Below, one piece after another: positions 28,973 to 39,309 of a DNA stretch of 64,000 nt. Position 1 is the first letter of the stretch. Every line of letters begins with the position of its first letter. The stretch comes from an uncultured Bacteroidia bacterium (GTDB lineage: Bacteria; Bacteroidota; Bacteroidia; NS11-12g; UBA9320), in NCBI GenBank assembly GCA_905478335.1, contig CAJQIC010000030.1, forward strand, positions 48,984-112,983, read 5' to 3'. Under the pieces are notes generated by a model. It worked only from the letters and a program-made list of their open reading frames with translations. It was not told the origin of the DNA and ran no database searches. Both the position numbers and the translations under genes were made by a program.

Positions 28973-30274
28973 TTACGCCGTAGCCATCTTTTGGCGATCT
29001 GAATACAATGGAAACTGTCGCATAAGTGCATTTACTTCCGTAGTAACCTCATCGAGTATGCCTTCATTGTCGTGGTTGTTCAACGCACGATCAACTAAAC
29101 TTACAATCGGCGCCATATGTTCTTCCTTTAATCCACGAGTTGTAATGGCTGGAGTACCTATGCGCATTCCTGAAGTAACAAAAGGCGATCTAGTCTCTTG
29201 TGGTACTGTGTTTTTGTTGATTGTTATATGACAACGAACCAATGTATCCTCGGCCATTCGACCCGTTAAGTCTTCAAACTTTGTTCTCAAATCTATCAAC
29301 ATTAAGTGGTTGTCTGTTCCACCTGAAATCACTTTGTAGCCACGCTTTTCAAATTGACGTGCCATTTCTTTCGCGTTTAAAATCAGCTGTTTGCAATACT
29401 GCGTGTAGTCCTCGGTATCCGCTTCCTTAAAAGCAACCGCTTTCCCAGCAATAACATGCTCCAAGGGCCCGCCTTGACTTCCCGGAAAAACTGCAGAATC
29501 GAGTAGTGCCGTCATCTTGCGTAAGTTTCCTTTACGATCACGTACGCCTCGCTTATTTTCGAAATCTTCTCCAACCATAATCATACCCCCTCGAGGACCT
29601 CTCAAGGTTTTGTGGGTTGTCGTCGTAAGTATGTGACAATGTTCTACTGGGTTGTTCAACAAACCGGATGCAATCAATCCTGATGAGTGCGAAATATCCG
29701 CAAGCAAAATAGCATCTACTTTATCCGCTATTTCTCTAAACCTTGCGTAGTCCCAATCTCTTGAATAACTTGATGCGCCACAAATAATCAATTTTGGTTT
29801 TTCTCGTAAGGCAATCTCTTCAACGCTATCCATATCTACCAAACCTGTTTCTTGGTCTATTCCGTAGTGAAATGCGTTGTATGTTTTTCCTGAAAAATTT
29901 ACAGGAGAACCGTGGGTTAAATGGCCTCCATTAGACAAATCAAATCCAAGTATCTTTTCACCTGGCTCTAAGCAAGCTAACATAACTGCAGCATTGGCTT
30001 GTGAACCTGAATGTGGCTGTACGTTTGCCCATATTACACCAAATAGTTTTTTTGCTCTATCAATAGCAATTTGTTCAACCTGGTCTACCACTTCACAACC
30101 ACCATAATAACGCTTACCAGGCAATCCTTCAGCGTACTTATTCGTCAAAACGCTCCCAACTGCTTGAAGCACTGGTTCTGAAACAAAATTCTCACTTGCG
30201 ATTAACTCAATACCTTCTTGTTGACGGTGTAATTCTCGGTTGATTAAATCAAAAATCTCTGTATCCATTTCCAT
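28973..30274 (-). CDS. glyA: Serine hydroxymethyltransferase
   Basis: About 433 residues from the ATG at 30274 (another ATG lies two codons later, and a GTG at 30286 also fits). All landmarks are present: [28 protein letters not shown] and the PLP lysine in [14 protein letters not shown]. The enzyme interconverts serine and glycine, loading one-carbon units on tetrahydrofolate. The gene stands alone between SulP and the tail-fibre-like operon. Confidence 0.95.
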   Translation of the reverse strand: MEMDTEIFDLINRELHRQQEGIELIASENFVSEPVLQAVGSVLTNKYAEGLPGKRYYGGCEVVDQVEQIAIDRAKKLFGVIWANVQPHSGSQANAAVMLACLEPGEKILGFDLSNGGHLTHGSPVNFSGKTYNAFHYGIDQETGLVDMDSVEEIALREKPKLIICGASSYSRDWDYARFREIADKVDAILLADISHSSGLIASGLLNNPVEHCHILTTTTHKTLRGPRGGMIMVGEDFENKRGVRDRKGNLRKMTALLDSAVFPGSQGGPLEHVIAGKAVAFKEADTEDYTQYCKQLILNAKEMARQFEKRGYKVISGGTDNHLMLIDLRTKFEDLTGRMAEDTLVRCHITINKNTVPQETRSPFVTSGMRIGTPAITTRGLKEEHMAPIVSLVDRALNNHDNEGILDEVTTEVNALMRQFPLYSDRQKMATA

Positions 30275-30385
30275 TTTATTGTACACACAAAGATAACTAA
30301 ACCGCTGCGGTGCAAGCCAATTCTGTCTACAATTTATTACCTTAGCGGTTACTAACTACCTAAAGTAACATTTGAAATCATTGAT

Positions 30386-33300
30386 ATGATGCGTAATTTT
30401 CGTTTGGCACGTACCCAAAAAAATAGAAACTTGCTGCCCAAAGTTTTCCGAAGGGCGTCTTCACTAATTTTATTACTGTCCACATTTTCTATGACTTACG
30501 GTCAAGGTGTTGGCGTTAATGAAGATGGCACAGACCCTGACCCCTCGGCGATTCTCGATGTCAAATCAGATTCAAGAGGCATGTTGGTTCCACGACTCAC
30601 AAAAGCCGCAAAGCTAGGAATACCCGGCCCTGCAAACGGATTATTGGTTTACCAAACCGACGACACGATTGGTTTTTGGTATTATGACATAAATAGGTGG
30701 AAACCCATCTTTCAAAATATTACTGCTGGCACTGGCTTAACAGGCAATACAATTGAAGGCTATGGTACAATTGGTTTAGAACCTACAGGAATTACGACCG
30801 GTCAATATGGAAATACCGACTCTATACCACAGTTTACTGTTAACGCTTTCGGACAGTTGGTCTTCGCACGGAATGTTGCTTTAAGAGAACAGGACGGCGT
30901 CATTGGTAATGAAATTACGGATACTGCTAATAGTTTGGGGCTACTCAATCGAGGTGGTTCTGGAACATCTGCTGATCCATACACCGTTGGTGTAAACAGT
31001 GGAAGTTCACAAAATGATATTTGGATGTGGGGCGGCAACAATTGGGTGTTAACCCAGTTTCCATTCGAAAAAGACAGTATAATCGGAAATGAAATTAGTG
31101 ATACAGCCCAATCTAGGGGCATATTGATTCGGAATGGTAGTGGAAACTCCGCAAACCCATACACATTGGGGGTAACAGCTGGATCAGCTATCGGGGATGT
31201 TTTTATGTGGGACGGTAATAAGTGGGTTTCAAATCCCATTGTTTTCCCAACAGAACAAGACGCCGTTATCGGAAACGAGCTTACGGATACCATTAACTCT
31301 AGGGGCATCATAAGCCGTCAAGGAAATGGTACCACAGCAAATCCGTATAAAATATCGGTAAACGCAGGAAACAATGTCGGTGATGTTTGGATGTGGGACG
31401 GCAATAAATGGACGTCATCATCTGTCACTATTCCAAGCGAACAAGACAGTGTTATTGGTAACGAGGTCACTGATACCATTAACGCTAGAGGTATTTTAAA
31501 CCTTTCTGGTGCTGGCACACAAGCCAGTCCTTTAAAAATGGGCATAGAGCCAGGGAACTCAAATGGCGATGTGTGGATGTGGAGTGGCTCCTCTTGGGTG
31601 CCCTCTCAGATTACTCACCCACCAGTTGTTATTCCAAAAGAAAAAGACAGTGTCATTGGTAACGAAATTGCGGATACATTTAACACGTATGGTTTGATTG
31701 TCAGACAAGGCAGCGGAACAGATGTTGACCCTTATACCATTGGGGCAAAACCCGGAACCAGCGCAGGACAATCTTTAGTGTGGGATGGAACAAAGTGGGT
31801 ACTTACAACCATCATTATTCCATTGGAAAAAGACAGTGTCATTGGTAATGAAATTGCAGATACACTTGGTTCCAAAGGAATTTTAACAAGGGGTGGAACT
31901 GGCGTCGACGCTAACCCATATACGGTTGGTATAAATAGTGGTACAGCTTCCGGTGATGTTTGGATGTGGAACGGTACTTCTTGGGTGCCTACACAAATCA
32001 CGCATCCGAATGAAGTGGATGGAATAATTGGTAATGAGTTAACTGATACAATAAACGCAAGAGGTATTTTGCAGCGTTCAGGATCTGGAACCGCAGCGAA
32101 CCCATACAAAATTGGGGTAACTACCGGTACAAGCAACGGAGACGTCTGGATGTGGAATGGCTCGAACTGGGTGCCGTCACAAATCGTTCACCCGAACGAA
32201 GTTGATAGTATTGTGGGTAACGAAGTTACAGACACCATTACCAATGGGTTTTTGAACATAACTGGTGCTGGCACTGCCGCTAGCCCTAAAAAAGTAGGTT
32301 TAAAATCTGGTAATACGGTAGGAGATGTTATTATTTGGGATGGCACAACATGGGTGCCGGGTTATTTAGACCGAAACACCTTGGATATGGCCTATGACGA
32401 AGGCGGTGCTGGTAACGGTAGAACTATTACCGCGGATAATGGCGCTGTAGAAATAAAGGGAACAGATGGTTTTTTGGTTGACGGTAAGGTTGGAACAGGC
32501 GCTTCTGCGGGTTCCATTGGTGCAAGTACACGTTTACATTTTAACCCAAGAACATCTGCATTTCGCGCAGGAACTGCTTTAGGAACAGAGTGGGACGCAG
32601 CCAATTTAGGTTTATACTCTACCGCTTTTGGATACGGTTCACTAGCTTCAGATGATTACACATTTGCTGCAGGTAAAGGCGCTAAGGCCGTTGGAGATCA
32701 TAGTATTTCTATAGGTGACAGTGCGGTCACCCTGCTCGAATATTCTATGGCCATAGGAAATAAATCTATTACAGGTGGTAAGAATACAATGGCCATTGGA
32801 ACAGGTAATACTGCCTATGGTCAATACTCATTTGTTACTGGGGTCAACTCTACCGCGTTGGGTACAAATTCAGGAATATTTGGTGAAGATTGTTTTGTCT
32901 TAAGTGGATATAAACATGGTTACGCCTTTGGTCATAAAGATACCGTCAAAGGTGATTATGCTGTAGCTATTGGTCACAACGCTTTCTCCGAAGGAACTGG
33001 GGCAGTTGCAATCGGTTTTAATGTACGAACCAACAACCCCTATTCGGTCGCTATCGGAAATAACGCCGATGCAGTGGCTGATAGGTCTGTCGCAATCGGA
33101 AGTTTTGTTTCTACGAACTCGAAGAACGGCTCCTTTATATTTGGTGATGGAAGTACAACAACAACCATGCTTAGTCCTGCACAGCACACTATGACCATGC
33201 GTTTTAACAACGGATACCGGTTGTATTCCAAATCGGATTTGACCACCGGTGTTTACATGTTAAATGGTGGTACATCTTGGATTTCTGTTTCAGATAGAAA

Positions 33301-33637
33301 CATGAAAGAAAATTTTGAAGATATAAATGGAGAAGACCTTCTTGATAAAATAGAAGACCTATCCATTACTAAATGGAATTACAAAGGGAACGCCGATGAC
33401 GTTAAATTCATCGGGCCCATGGCTCAAGACTTCCATAAATCTTTTGGTTTGGGTGGTTCGGACAGTCTTGGCATTAGCACACTGGCTTTTAATGGGGTAA
33501 ATATTGCAGCCGTGCAAGCCCTTATAGCGCGTACCAATAAGATAGAAAATTTAGAATCAACAATCTCTAAACAAGGTGTTGAAATAAAAGCCCTAAGAGA
33601 AGAGATAGTAGCCATTAAGAAATTACTTAAAAAATAG
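30386..33637 (+). CDS. Tail-fibre-like repeat protein with C-terminal S74 chaperone domain
   Basis: 1083 residues. A signal peptide (to about 40) is followed by an N-terminal domain (AILDVKSDSRGMLVPRL) common to Bacteroidota tail-fibre-like proteins. Then come eight tandem units of about 62 residues (VIGNE..DT....G ... GDVWMWxGxxWV), a YadA-like head segment with SIGDS/AIGNN/AIGS turns (about 745-920), and a C-terminal peptidase S74 / endosialidase chaperone domain (SDRNMKENFEDI, FIGPMAQDFHKSF) ending in a coiled coil. S74 domains trimerise fibres and then often cleave themselves off. It is probably a trimeric surface fibre. It is followed after 19 bp by a T9SS cargo gene. Confidence 0.85.
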   Translation: MMRNFRLARTQKNRNLLPKVFRRASSLILLLSTFSMTYGQGVGVNEDGTDPDPSAILDVKSDSRGMLVPRLTKAAKLGIPGPANGLLVYQTDDTIGFWYYDINRWKPIFQNITAGTGLTGNTIEGYGTIGLEPTGITTGQYGNTDSIPQFTVNAFGQLVFARNVALREQDGVIGNEITDTANSLGLLNRGGSGTSADPYTVGVNSGSSQNDIWMWGGNNWVLTQFPFEKDSIIGNEISDTAQSRGILIRNGSGNSANPYTLGVTAGSAIGDVFMWDGNKWVSNPIVFPTEQDAVIGNELTDTINSRGIISRQGNGTTANPYKISVNAGNNVGDVWMWDGNKWTSSSVTIPSEQDSVIGNEVTDTINARGILNLSGAGTQASPLKMGIEPGNSNGDVWMWSGSSWVPSQITHPPVVIPKEKDSVIGNEIADTFNTYGLIVRQGSGTDVDPYTIGAKPGTSAGQSLVWDGTKWVLTTIIIPLEKDSVIGNEIADTLGSKGILTRGGTGVDANPYTVGINSGTASGDVWMWNGTSWVPTQITHPNEVDGIIGNELTDTINARGILQRSGSGTAANPYKIGVTTGTSNGDVWMWNGSNWVPSQIVHPNEVDSIVGNEVTDTITNGFLNITGAGTAASPKKVGLKSGNTVGDVIIWDGTTWVPGYLDRNTLDMAYDEGGAGNGRTITADNGAVEIKGTDGFLVDGKVGTGASAGSIGASTRLHFNPRTSAFRAGTALGTEWDAANLGLYSTAFGYGSLASDDYTFAAGKGAKAVGDHSISIGDSAVTLLEYSMAIGNKSITGGKNTMAIGTGNTAYGQYSFVTGVNSTALGTNSGIFGEDCFVLSGYKHGYAFGHKDTVKGDYAVAIGHNAFSEGTGAVAIGFNVRTNNPYSVAIGNNADAVADRSVAIGSFVSTNSKNGSFIFGDGSTTTTMLSPAQHTMTMRFNNGYRLYSKSDLTTGVYMLNGGTSWISVSDRNMKENFEDINGEDLLDKIEDLSITKWNYKGNADDVKFIGPMAQDFHKSFGLGGSDSLGISTLAFNGVNIAAVQALIARTNKIENLESTISKQGVEIKALREEIVAIKKLLKK
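30887..32373 (+). repeat. Eight in-frame 186-bp tandem repeats
   Basis: Each unit encodes about 62 residues beginning (E/K)xDxVIGNE and containing GDVWMWxG and a WV-x-Q-I-type end. Units five and six are nearly identical at the start (EKDSVIGNEIADT), while outer units are more diverged. The fourth unit carries a short insertion (PPVVIPK). Confidence 0.85.
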
Positions 33638-33656
33638 GAAATAGCCATAACGCTGA

Positions 33657-35960
33657 ATGAATAAACTGTTATCATATCTAGTTTTAGCGCTATCTGTATC
33701 TCCTGTATTTGCACAGGGATGGATTACTAAAGACGCCCACGTTGTGCTAAAAGATGACGCCCATGTTGTCATACATGGCGCCACAGGTGATTACACAAGC
33801 AAAGGAGTAGCCTTAGTCAGCACGACAAATAGTGGCACGATTCATTTAGATGGAGATTGGAACAACCTTGGTACATCACCCGCAGTTGGTAACAACCACG
33901 GCACAGTAGAGCTTACTGGTAATAATCAACGTATTAAGGGTAGTCAATCTACCTCATTTAACAATTTAAAACTTTCTGGGGGTGGAATAAAGTCGATTCT
34001 GGTTTCGACCCTGGTTGGTGGCGGATTTACTGGCGCCAAAAATGGTACACTGGACTTAACTACCCGCCATTTGTTTCTTAATTCCAACACATTGATTGTC
34101 AACAACCCTGCTGCCAATGCGTTTGAACGAACAAGTGGTATGTTGATTGGAGAAACGGACCCAAGCGTCGGTTACAGTAAGGTGCAATGGAATATTCGAA
34201 AAGGGGTTGCTGGGTCGGTGCACAGTATTCCTTTCGGAACAACAGACTTTCAATTAATACCGATGTCGATTGACGTTACTTCGGCCGGTAACCAATCTGC
34301 TGACTCTGGTTATATAGCTGTTGCCACATACCCAACCAATACCGTTGCGATTCCTAACAACAGGCCTTTACCGATAGGCGTTCCGCACCTTGAAAACAGA
34401 TATAAGATCGAAAACGACATAAAAGCATTAGACCGGTTTTTTATAATTACCACCAACGGGTACACCTCGAACCCGATTGTTAAACTTGGGTTTACATATG
34501 TCGATAGAGAGTGGGATGGTTCATCTGGTGGACTTAACGACATTGTAGAAAAAGACCTAAAACCTTCTCGTTTCGACGTAGGTTTTGCCTCTTGGGATTA
34601 TAATATTGATGGAACGACAAACGTGTCGAGTAATCAAACCATCACAGAAAACCTTCGAAGTTATTCAGGCGCATGGGTATTGAATAACTATCCAACCTGC
34701 CCCGTTCCAAATTTCACTTTTGACAACGATTGTTATTTGAAACCCATTTTGTTTACTGATTCTTCCTTCATCCAAACAGGGAATATCGATACCTCGGTTT
34801 GGGAATATGAAAACAGCACCGCACACAATCTGAATTCACTGCTTCATAGTTTTACCAGCGACGGTAACTTCAATATGAAAAGAAAAGTACGCGGAAATCG
34901 CGGTTGTTGGGACTCTATTACCAAATCTGTTCAAGTCTATCCGTTACCGCAAAGTAGTTTTACACATCAAGACACTTGCTCAAGTGGTGTAACGCTGTTT
35001 ACGTCAACGTCCACCTCAACGTTAGGCATGCCGTTAACTCAAGATTGGACTATTGATGGATCAACGTACACTGCTGTTTCTCCAAATCATGCATTTGGTA
35101 GTGCTGGCATTAAAGCTGTTTCGTTGATCACGAAAAATACGTTTAATTGTTTTGACACACTAAACAGCATGATTGAAATTCAACCATTACCCGATGTTCG
35201 GTTTGGGTTTGAAAACATATGCGAACGTCAAGACGCCTTTTTTTATGACAGCTCTACCACCAAGGGTTCTATAGATGAGTGGCGCTGGAAAGTAAAAGGC
35301 AAAATAGTTTCGTATGTACAAGATCACCAACAAGTGTTTAACACTGCCGGCAGTTACCCTGTTCAACTCAGGATAGAAAATAGCTTCGGTTGTCTTGATT
35401 CATTTGAGCAAAACATCACCGTGTGGCCTAAAGCCAAAGCTAAGTTTGATCTTTTTCCAAAAGACATATATATCACAGACCCTTTTGTGAACTTTGTGGA
35501 AAGTGGTTCGGATGCGAATTCATGGAACTGGTATTTCGGTGATTTTAGTCCAGAAGAATTCGGCCCTGAAGTACTGCATCAATATCTAGATACGGGCGTA
35601 TTTAGAGCACGTCTTATCGCTAATAATGACTTTAAATGTGCTGACACATTTTACCGAACCGTCATCATAAAACCCGACTTAAACATCTTTATTCCTAATG
35701 CATTTAGTCCTGGTCCTGAAAACGACGTGAACACCACCTTTAGTCCTGGTGGGATGCTTTACGGCATCAAGTCCTTAGATATGACCATTTACACCAGATG
35801 GGGTGAGAAAATCTATCACTCAGACGACATCAAAAAACCGTGGGATGGAACATACCAAGGCAAACTTGTACAAGAGGGAACCTACCTCTACCTTATTAAG
35901 GTTAAAAGCGTGTACAACGATGTACTTAGGTATTCAGGAACGCTTACCGTAATCCGTTAG
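33657..35960 (+). CDS. PKD-domain surface protein with CHU_C (type B) T9SS domain
   Basis: 767 residues: signal peptide (to about 20, ending VFAQ), an N-terminal beta-helical-like region with NNHGTVELTGNN, then PKD-like domains (SFTHQDTCSSG, NWYFGDFSPEEFG) and a C-terminal gliding-motility/CHU_C domain (IFIPNAFSPGPENDVN, YTRWGEKIYHS, WDGTYQGK, EGTYLYLIKV). The CHU_C end marks T9SS export, typical of surface adhesins. It is the second gene of an operon with the S74 protein. Its stop overlaps the end of a convergent gene by 4 nt if that gene's frameshift is repaired. Confidence 0.85.
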   Translation: MNKLLSYLVLALSVSPVFAQGWITKDAHVVLKDDAHVVIHGATGDYTSKGVALVSTTNSGTIHLDGDWNNLGTSPAVGNNHGTVELTGNNQRIKGSQSTSFNNLKLSGGGIKSILVSTLVGGGFTGAKNGTLDLTTRHLFLNSNTLIVNNPAANAFERTSGMLIGETDPSVGYSKVQWNIRKGVAGSVHSIPFGTTDFQLIPMSIDVTSAGNQSADSGYIAVATYPTNTVAIPNNRPLPIGVPHLENRYKIENDIKALDRFFIITTNGYTSNPIVKLGFTYVDREWDGSSGGLNDIVEKDLKPSRFDVGFASWDYNIDGTTNVSSNQTITENLRSYSGAWVLNNYPTCPVPNFTFDNDCYLKPILFTDSSFIQTGNIDTSVWEYENSTAHNLNSLLHSFTSDGNFNMKRKVRGNRGCWDSITKSVQVYPLPQSSFTHQDTCSSGVTLFTSTSTSTLGMPLTQDWTIDGSTYTAVSPNHAFGSAGIKAVSLITKNTFNCFDTLNSMIEIQPLPDVRFGFENICERQDAFFYDSSTTKGSIDEWRWKVKGKIVSYVQDHQQVFNTAGSYPVQLRIENSFGCLDSFEQNITVWPKAKAKFDLFPKDIYITDPFVNFVESGSDANSWNWYFGDFSPEEFGPEVLHQYLDTGVFRARLIANNDFKCADTFYRTVIIKPDLNIFIPNAFSPGPENDVNTTFSPGGMLYGIKSLDMTIYTRWGEKIYHSDDIKKPWDGTYQGKLVQEGTYLYLIKVKSVYNDVLRYSGTLTVIR

Positions 35961-36425
35961 TTTTTTAGCCATTTAGAATAAGATTGTGTCTTGCCACAAG
36001 AGACCTCAACCGTATACATTACCTTTGGCCAAACCCGAAACATCAATCTGGTGCATCTGTGCTGGACCACTACTTCGGTAAATCTCTTCACCCAATAAAC
36101 TAAAAATTCGTGTCTCACATGGCGTTTCCGCCGATATGTTTAAGACGTTTTGTGATGGATTTGGAAATATCAATACCTCAAGGATTGATGAAACATTAGC
36201 TACACTACTATTATCAATGGCATAACCTTGATTGAAACCCGTTGTTACATTCACTGTGGAATTTGACAACTCGCCAGCATAAGGCTCGCCGACAGAATAC
36301 TCCAAGGTTAGGGCGCTGCTATTAATCACTTCACCAGCTGATGAAATCACGCTTCGTTCAATGGATTGCCCGTAACCTGAATACGCCAACAAAACCAAAC
36401 CAATAGAAAATACTTGCTTTATCAT
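35957..36425 (-). pseudogene. Frameshifted T9SS type A sorted protein
   Basis: The open frame (36006-36425, 139 residues) has a signal peptide (LVLLAYSGYGQ), a beta-rich core with SAGEVINSSALTLEYSVGEP and FNQGYA, and the start of a T9SS tail (IFPNPSQNVLNIS), but stops abruptly at GLAKGNVYG. Dropping one A at about 36019-36020 switches the frame to MYTVEVSCGKTQSYSKWLKN and stop at 35957, a textbook T9SS C-terminus. The gene is therefore an otherwise intact ~155-residue protein with a one-base insertion, either real or an assembly error. It follows the S74 protein gene by 4 bp. Confidence 0.8.
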
Positions 36426-36429
36426 GGTC

Positions 36430-38178
36430 TTATTTGTTAATGGTTTTTTCTATTTCTGTAAGTCGCTTTTCAAGCTGCTCGATATACTCTTGCTGTTCTT
36501 TTAACGCCTGTGTCAAAACAGGGATTAACCCTACATAGTTAACAGCCTTATATTCGATTTGTCCTGATTTTTTATGTCCAGCCCACTGTACTTGGTCCTT
36601 CACCAAATTGGGTAACACTTTTTCCAAATCTTGCGCTATGAATCCAAACTGTAGTCCATCAGACAAATTTAATGCAGCTGCTTCACCGTCTTGTTTGTAA
36701 TAGTATTGTTTTGGCACTATTGATTTAAGTATTGACGTAGCGTCGGTTAAACCCTCAACATCATATTTAAGTTTTGCGTCAGATGCATTGGTTAATGTTC
36801 CTGTGTAGTTCACATCACCTAAAAAGTAGCCTGCATAATTTGTAGCAGCACTATCGGCCGTGGCAAAAATGCCGTAATTAGTTCCTGATGCGCTGTTTGA
36901 TGCCGTAGTTGCGTCTGCAAAGACCCCCAAATTAAAGGTATTGCCATTTGTAGCGCTTCCATAATAGGCCATACTGGTTCTCCCGTCACCACTAGACAAA
37001 GTATACGATCCGATACCTTCACCTTGGGCGTGAACATCACCCGTCGAAACATTGATAGACGCATACGTATACGCACCGCCCTGTCCATCGACAATAGACC
37101 TTTGTGCTGAATAGACGCCTCCAGTGCTCAAACCACCATATAATACATTGTCTGTCATTATGAACAGACCTGATGTTGTGCTATTGATACTATCCCAAAC
37201 TTTCAACCTGTTTGTCGCGTCATCCGTATTTATGCCAACCATTCCACCAATGCGGTAGATGTTGTTCCCGTTGGTTTTCCAAACTGCCGTATCGCCGTTA
37301 TCATAGGTCCATTTTGTACCTGTATATCGTAAATATTGATCTTTTTGGGGTGTTGCCGAATTATCCAACGCAAACCCATTAAGCTTGTCCGCATTCCACA
37401 TAGGAACCGCAGGTGTCGTCGATATAACACCACCGGTAATATCTATTCCTGTGCCCGCAGTGTATGACGTGCCATTATCATCTGAAGGCTTCCATTGTGT
37501 GCCATCCCAACGCAAAGCTTGTCCCGTTGTTGCGTTTGTTGCGTTTAGGTTGGTTCCACTAAGCTTATTGGCATTCCAAATATTGTCATCACTTTTAGCG
37601 CTTACTGCGGCATTTGTAATGTCGATTCCTGAACCTGCTGTATAGGTGTTCTGTGTATTGTTATCAGTATCTGGCGACCATTTAGAACCGTCCCATTTCA
37701 ACACATTTCCGGTTGAAGCAGAATTGCTATTGATGTCAGATATGTCTTCTGTAGAAAGGTCAAGGTTAGAAACGCTTTCCGCCGTTTTACTGTGCATCGC
37801 ATAGGGAACAGACTGCAGTTCAACGGTGCCCATTACGGCAAATCCTGAACCTTGATCTATTTCTATCTTCAAGTGATGAGGGTCTTCAGACCATGAAATG
37901 TCAGCAAAGTTATCCGATGTAGAACCTTGCCCAATTACAAGACTGAAATGTCCGAGTACTCCCGTAGTAACTATATGTGTCTCTTGATATACCTTGTTCG
38001 AGGCGCTTTTCCCTGAAAGGATAATTGCTTTAACGGTAATGCTTTTTTTGTTTAGCAATTCTCCGGCATTGTCCCTTGCTACCGCTTGATAGTTAAAACC
38101 ATCCGGGCTTTGGGCAAATAGAAAAACTTGTGATAAACAGAAAAATAAGAAGGTGAAAATGTGTACAATTTGTTTCAT
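36430..38178 (-). CDS. Tail-fibre-like protein with C-terminal S74 chaperone domain
   Basis: 582 residues from the ATG at 38178 (a longer frame opens at 38208, but the signal peptide MKQIVHIFTFLFFCLSQVFL fits this start). The N-terminal domain has PDGFNYQAVARDNAGELL, a recurrent Bacteroidota surface module. Several short repeats follow (NVLKWDGSKWSPDTDN, YTAGSGIDIT), then a C-terminal S74 domain (ASDAKLKYDVEGL, FGFIAQDLEKVLPNLV) and a coiled coil. It is probably a trimeric fibre whose S74 domain assists folding. It is the first gene of the minus-strand operon that includes the T9SS cargo at 36425. Confidence 0.83.
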   Translation of the reverse strand: MKQIVHIFTFLFFCLSQVFLFAQSPDGFNYQAVARDNAGELLNKKSITVKAIILSGKSASNKVYQETHIVTTGVLGHFSLVIGQGSTSDNFADISWSEDPHHLKIEIDQGSGFAVMGTVELQSVPYAMHSKTAESVSNLDLSTEDISDINSNSASTGNVLKWDGSKWSPDTDNNTQNTYTAGSGIDITNAAVSAKSDDNIWNANKLSGTNLNATNATTGQALRWDGTQWKPSDDNGTSYTAGTGIDITGGVISTTPAVPMWNADKLNGFALDNSATPQKDQYLRYTGTKWTYDNGDTAVWKTNGNNIYRIGGMVGINTDDATNRLKVWDSINSTTSGLFIMTDNVLYGGLSTGGVYSAQRSIVDGQGGAYTYASINVSTGDVHAQGEGIGSYTLSSGDGRTSMAYYGSATNGNTFNLGVFADATTASNSASGTNYGIFATADSAATNYAGYFLGDVNYTGTLTNASDAKLKYDVEGLTDATSILKSIVPKQYYYKQDGEAAALNLSDGLQFGFIAQDLEKVLPNLVKDQVQWAGHKKSGQIEYKAVNYVGLIPVLTQALKEQQEYIEQLEKRLTEIEKTINK

Positions 38179-38287
38179 GATTTGATTATTTGGCCGCAAT
38201 ATACACATTGCACCAAACCATCAGAAACAAGATTATGTCATAATGTTTTAGCTAGCGGGATATGACAAAAGTCGTCCCCAATATGGG

Positions 38288-38539
38288 CTATTGGTTTACG
38301 AGAACGTACTCGTAATGCTCCATCACTTGGTTGGCCAACAATTCCTTGCATGCCTTTTCGACCTTAGCTTTCGCCTCGGCCTCATCTGCAGCCTCGAACT
38401 CAACCATAATGTGCTTACCAATTCTTACGTTGTGAATGTCTTTAAGACCCAAAAGTTGCATACTTTGGTGTACCGTTTTCCCTTGGGGGTCCAATAAAGC
38501 CTTTTGAGGCATCACGTTAATTTCCGCTCTGAAATTCAT
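38288..38539 (-). CDS. purS: Phosphoribosylformylglycinamidine synthase subunit PurS
   Basis: 83 residues, the usual PurS length (MNFRAEINVMP ... ALLDPQGKTV, VRIGKHIMVEF). PurS bridges PurL and PurQ in the FGAM synthase complex of purine synthesis, so separate small PurL and PurQ should be encoded elsewhere. The gene overlaps pssA by 4 nt. Confidence 0.9.
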   Translation of the reverse strand: MNFRAEINVMPQKALLDPQGKTVHQSMQLLGLKDIHNVRIGKHIMVEFEAADEAEAKAKVEKACKELLANQVMEHYEYVLVNQ

Positions 38540-39222
38540 TCGGCAAAATTACGTATTAACGACAGAATTATGTACGTAAAAATGATAAGAGTTACGCCAA
38601 AAAAACCAAAAAGTGCTAAGTGACCCAAACACAGGATAATAAAAACATATTGCAGTTGATTGTCTTTCCATTTTAGGTTTTTCAACTTAAGTGAAAACAT
38701 CCTAAAATTGGCGACCATCATAATTGAGGCAAATATTGGAATCGCTAAAAACAAAAAGTGAGATACAAATACTGTTTCAGGTATGTGCCTATCATATTCT
38801 ATCAAAAAAGGCCATGAACTCAACCAAAGTGCCGTAACTGTTGTAGTAAGACCATAAAACTCGACGCTTTGTCGCTCATCATTGTTGTACTTGGCCAACC
38901 GAAGTGCAGCAAAAATAGGGATGATTAAAGACACGTATTGAATCCATCCGGTATTGTATTGCATTTGCAGACTGAAAATCATTATGCTCGGAGCGACGCC
39001 AAAACTGACCAAATCAGCCAAGCTGTCAAGGTCTTTTCCTACATCTGAAGAAACCTGTAGTAACCGGGCAACCAAGCCATCCAAAAAGTCTGGAATAGTG
39101 GCTAATGCAATAAAGGTAGACGCCCAAAGAACTTCGTGATTCATTGAGCAAACTATAGATAGTACACCCAAGCCTAAGTTGCTTAACGTGAGTGCATTTG
39201 GTATGTGCTTAAGAATTTTCAA
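38536..39222 (-). CDS. pssA: CDP-diacylglycerol-serine O-phosphatidyltransferase
   Basis: 228 residues from a TTG codon (MKILKHIPNALTLSNLGLG); no better in-frame ATG precedes it. The CDP-alcohol phosphatidyltransferase signature D..DG..AR.(8)G...D...D is exact (DFLDGLVARLL ... GKDLDSLAD). The protein is an inner-membrane enzyme with about seven hydrophobic segments, making phosphatidylserine on the way to phosphatidylethanolamine. It overlaps purS by 4 nt, a pairing without obvious functional reason. Confidence 0.9.
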   Translation of the reverse strand: MKILKHIPNALTLSNLGLGVLSIVCSMNHEVLWASTFIALATIPDFLDGLVARLLQVSSDVGKDLDSLADLVSFGVAPSIMIFSLQMQYNTGWIQYVSLIIPIFAALRLAKYNNDERQSVEFYGLTTTVTALWLSSWPFLIEYDRHIPETVFVSHFLFLAIPIFASIMMVANFRMFSLKLKNLKWKDNQLQYVFIILCLGHLALFGFFGVTLIIFTYIILSLIRNFAE

Positions 39223-39309
39223 ACTTTTGTCAGTTTTTTGTGTTTGATTGTCTAATCATACTGGTGCGCAAAATAAGCCCAGTAATCTTGCAAAAAAAAT
39301 AACAGTGCT

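Noticed and set aside
30802..32604. Series of minus-strand frames of 70-169 codons opposite the repeat protein
   Set aside because: They repeat with the same period as the 186-bp units and reflect the repeats of the real plus-strand gene.
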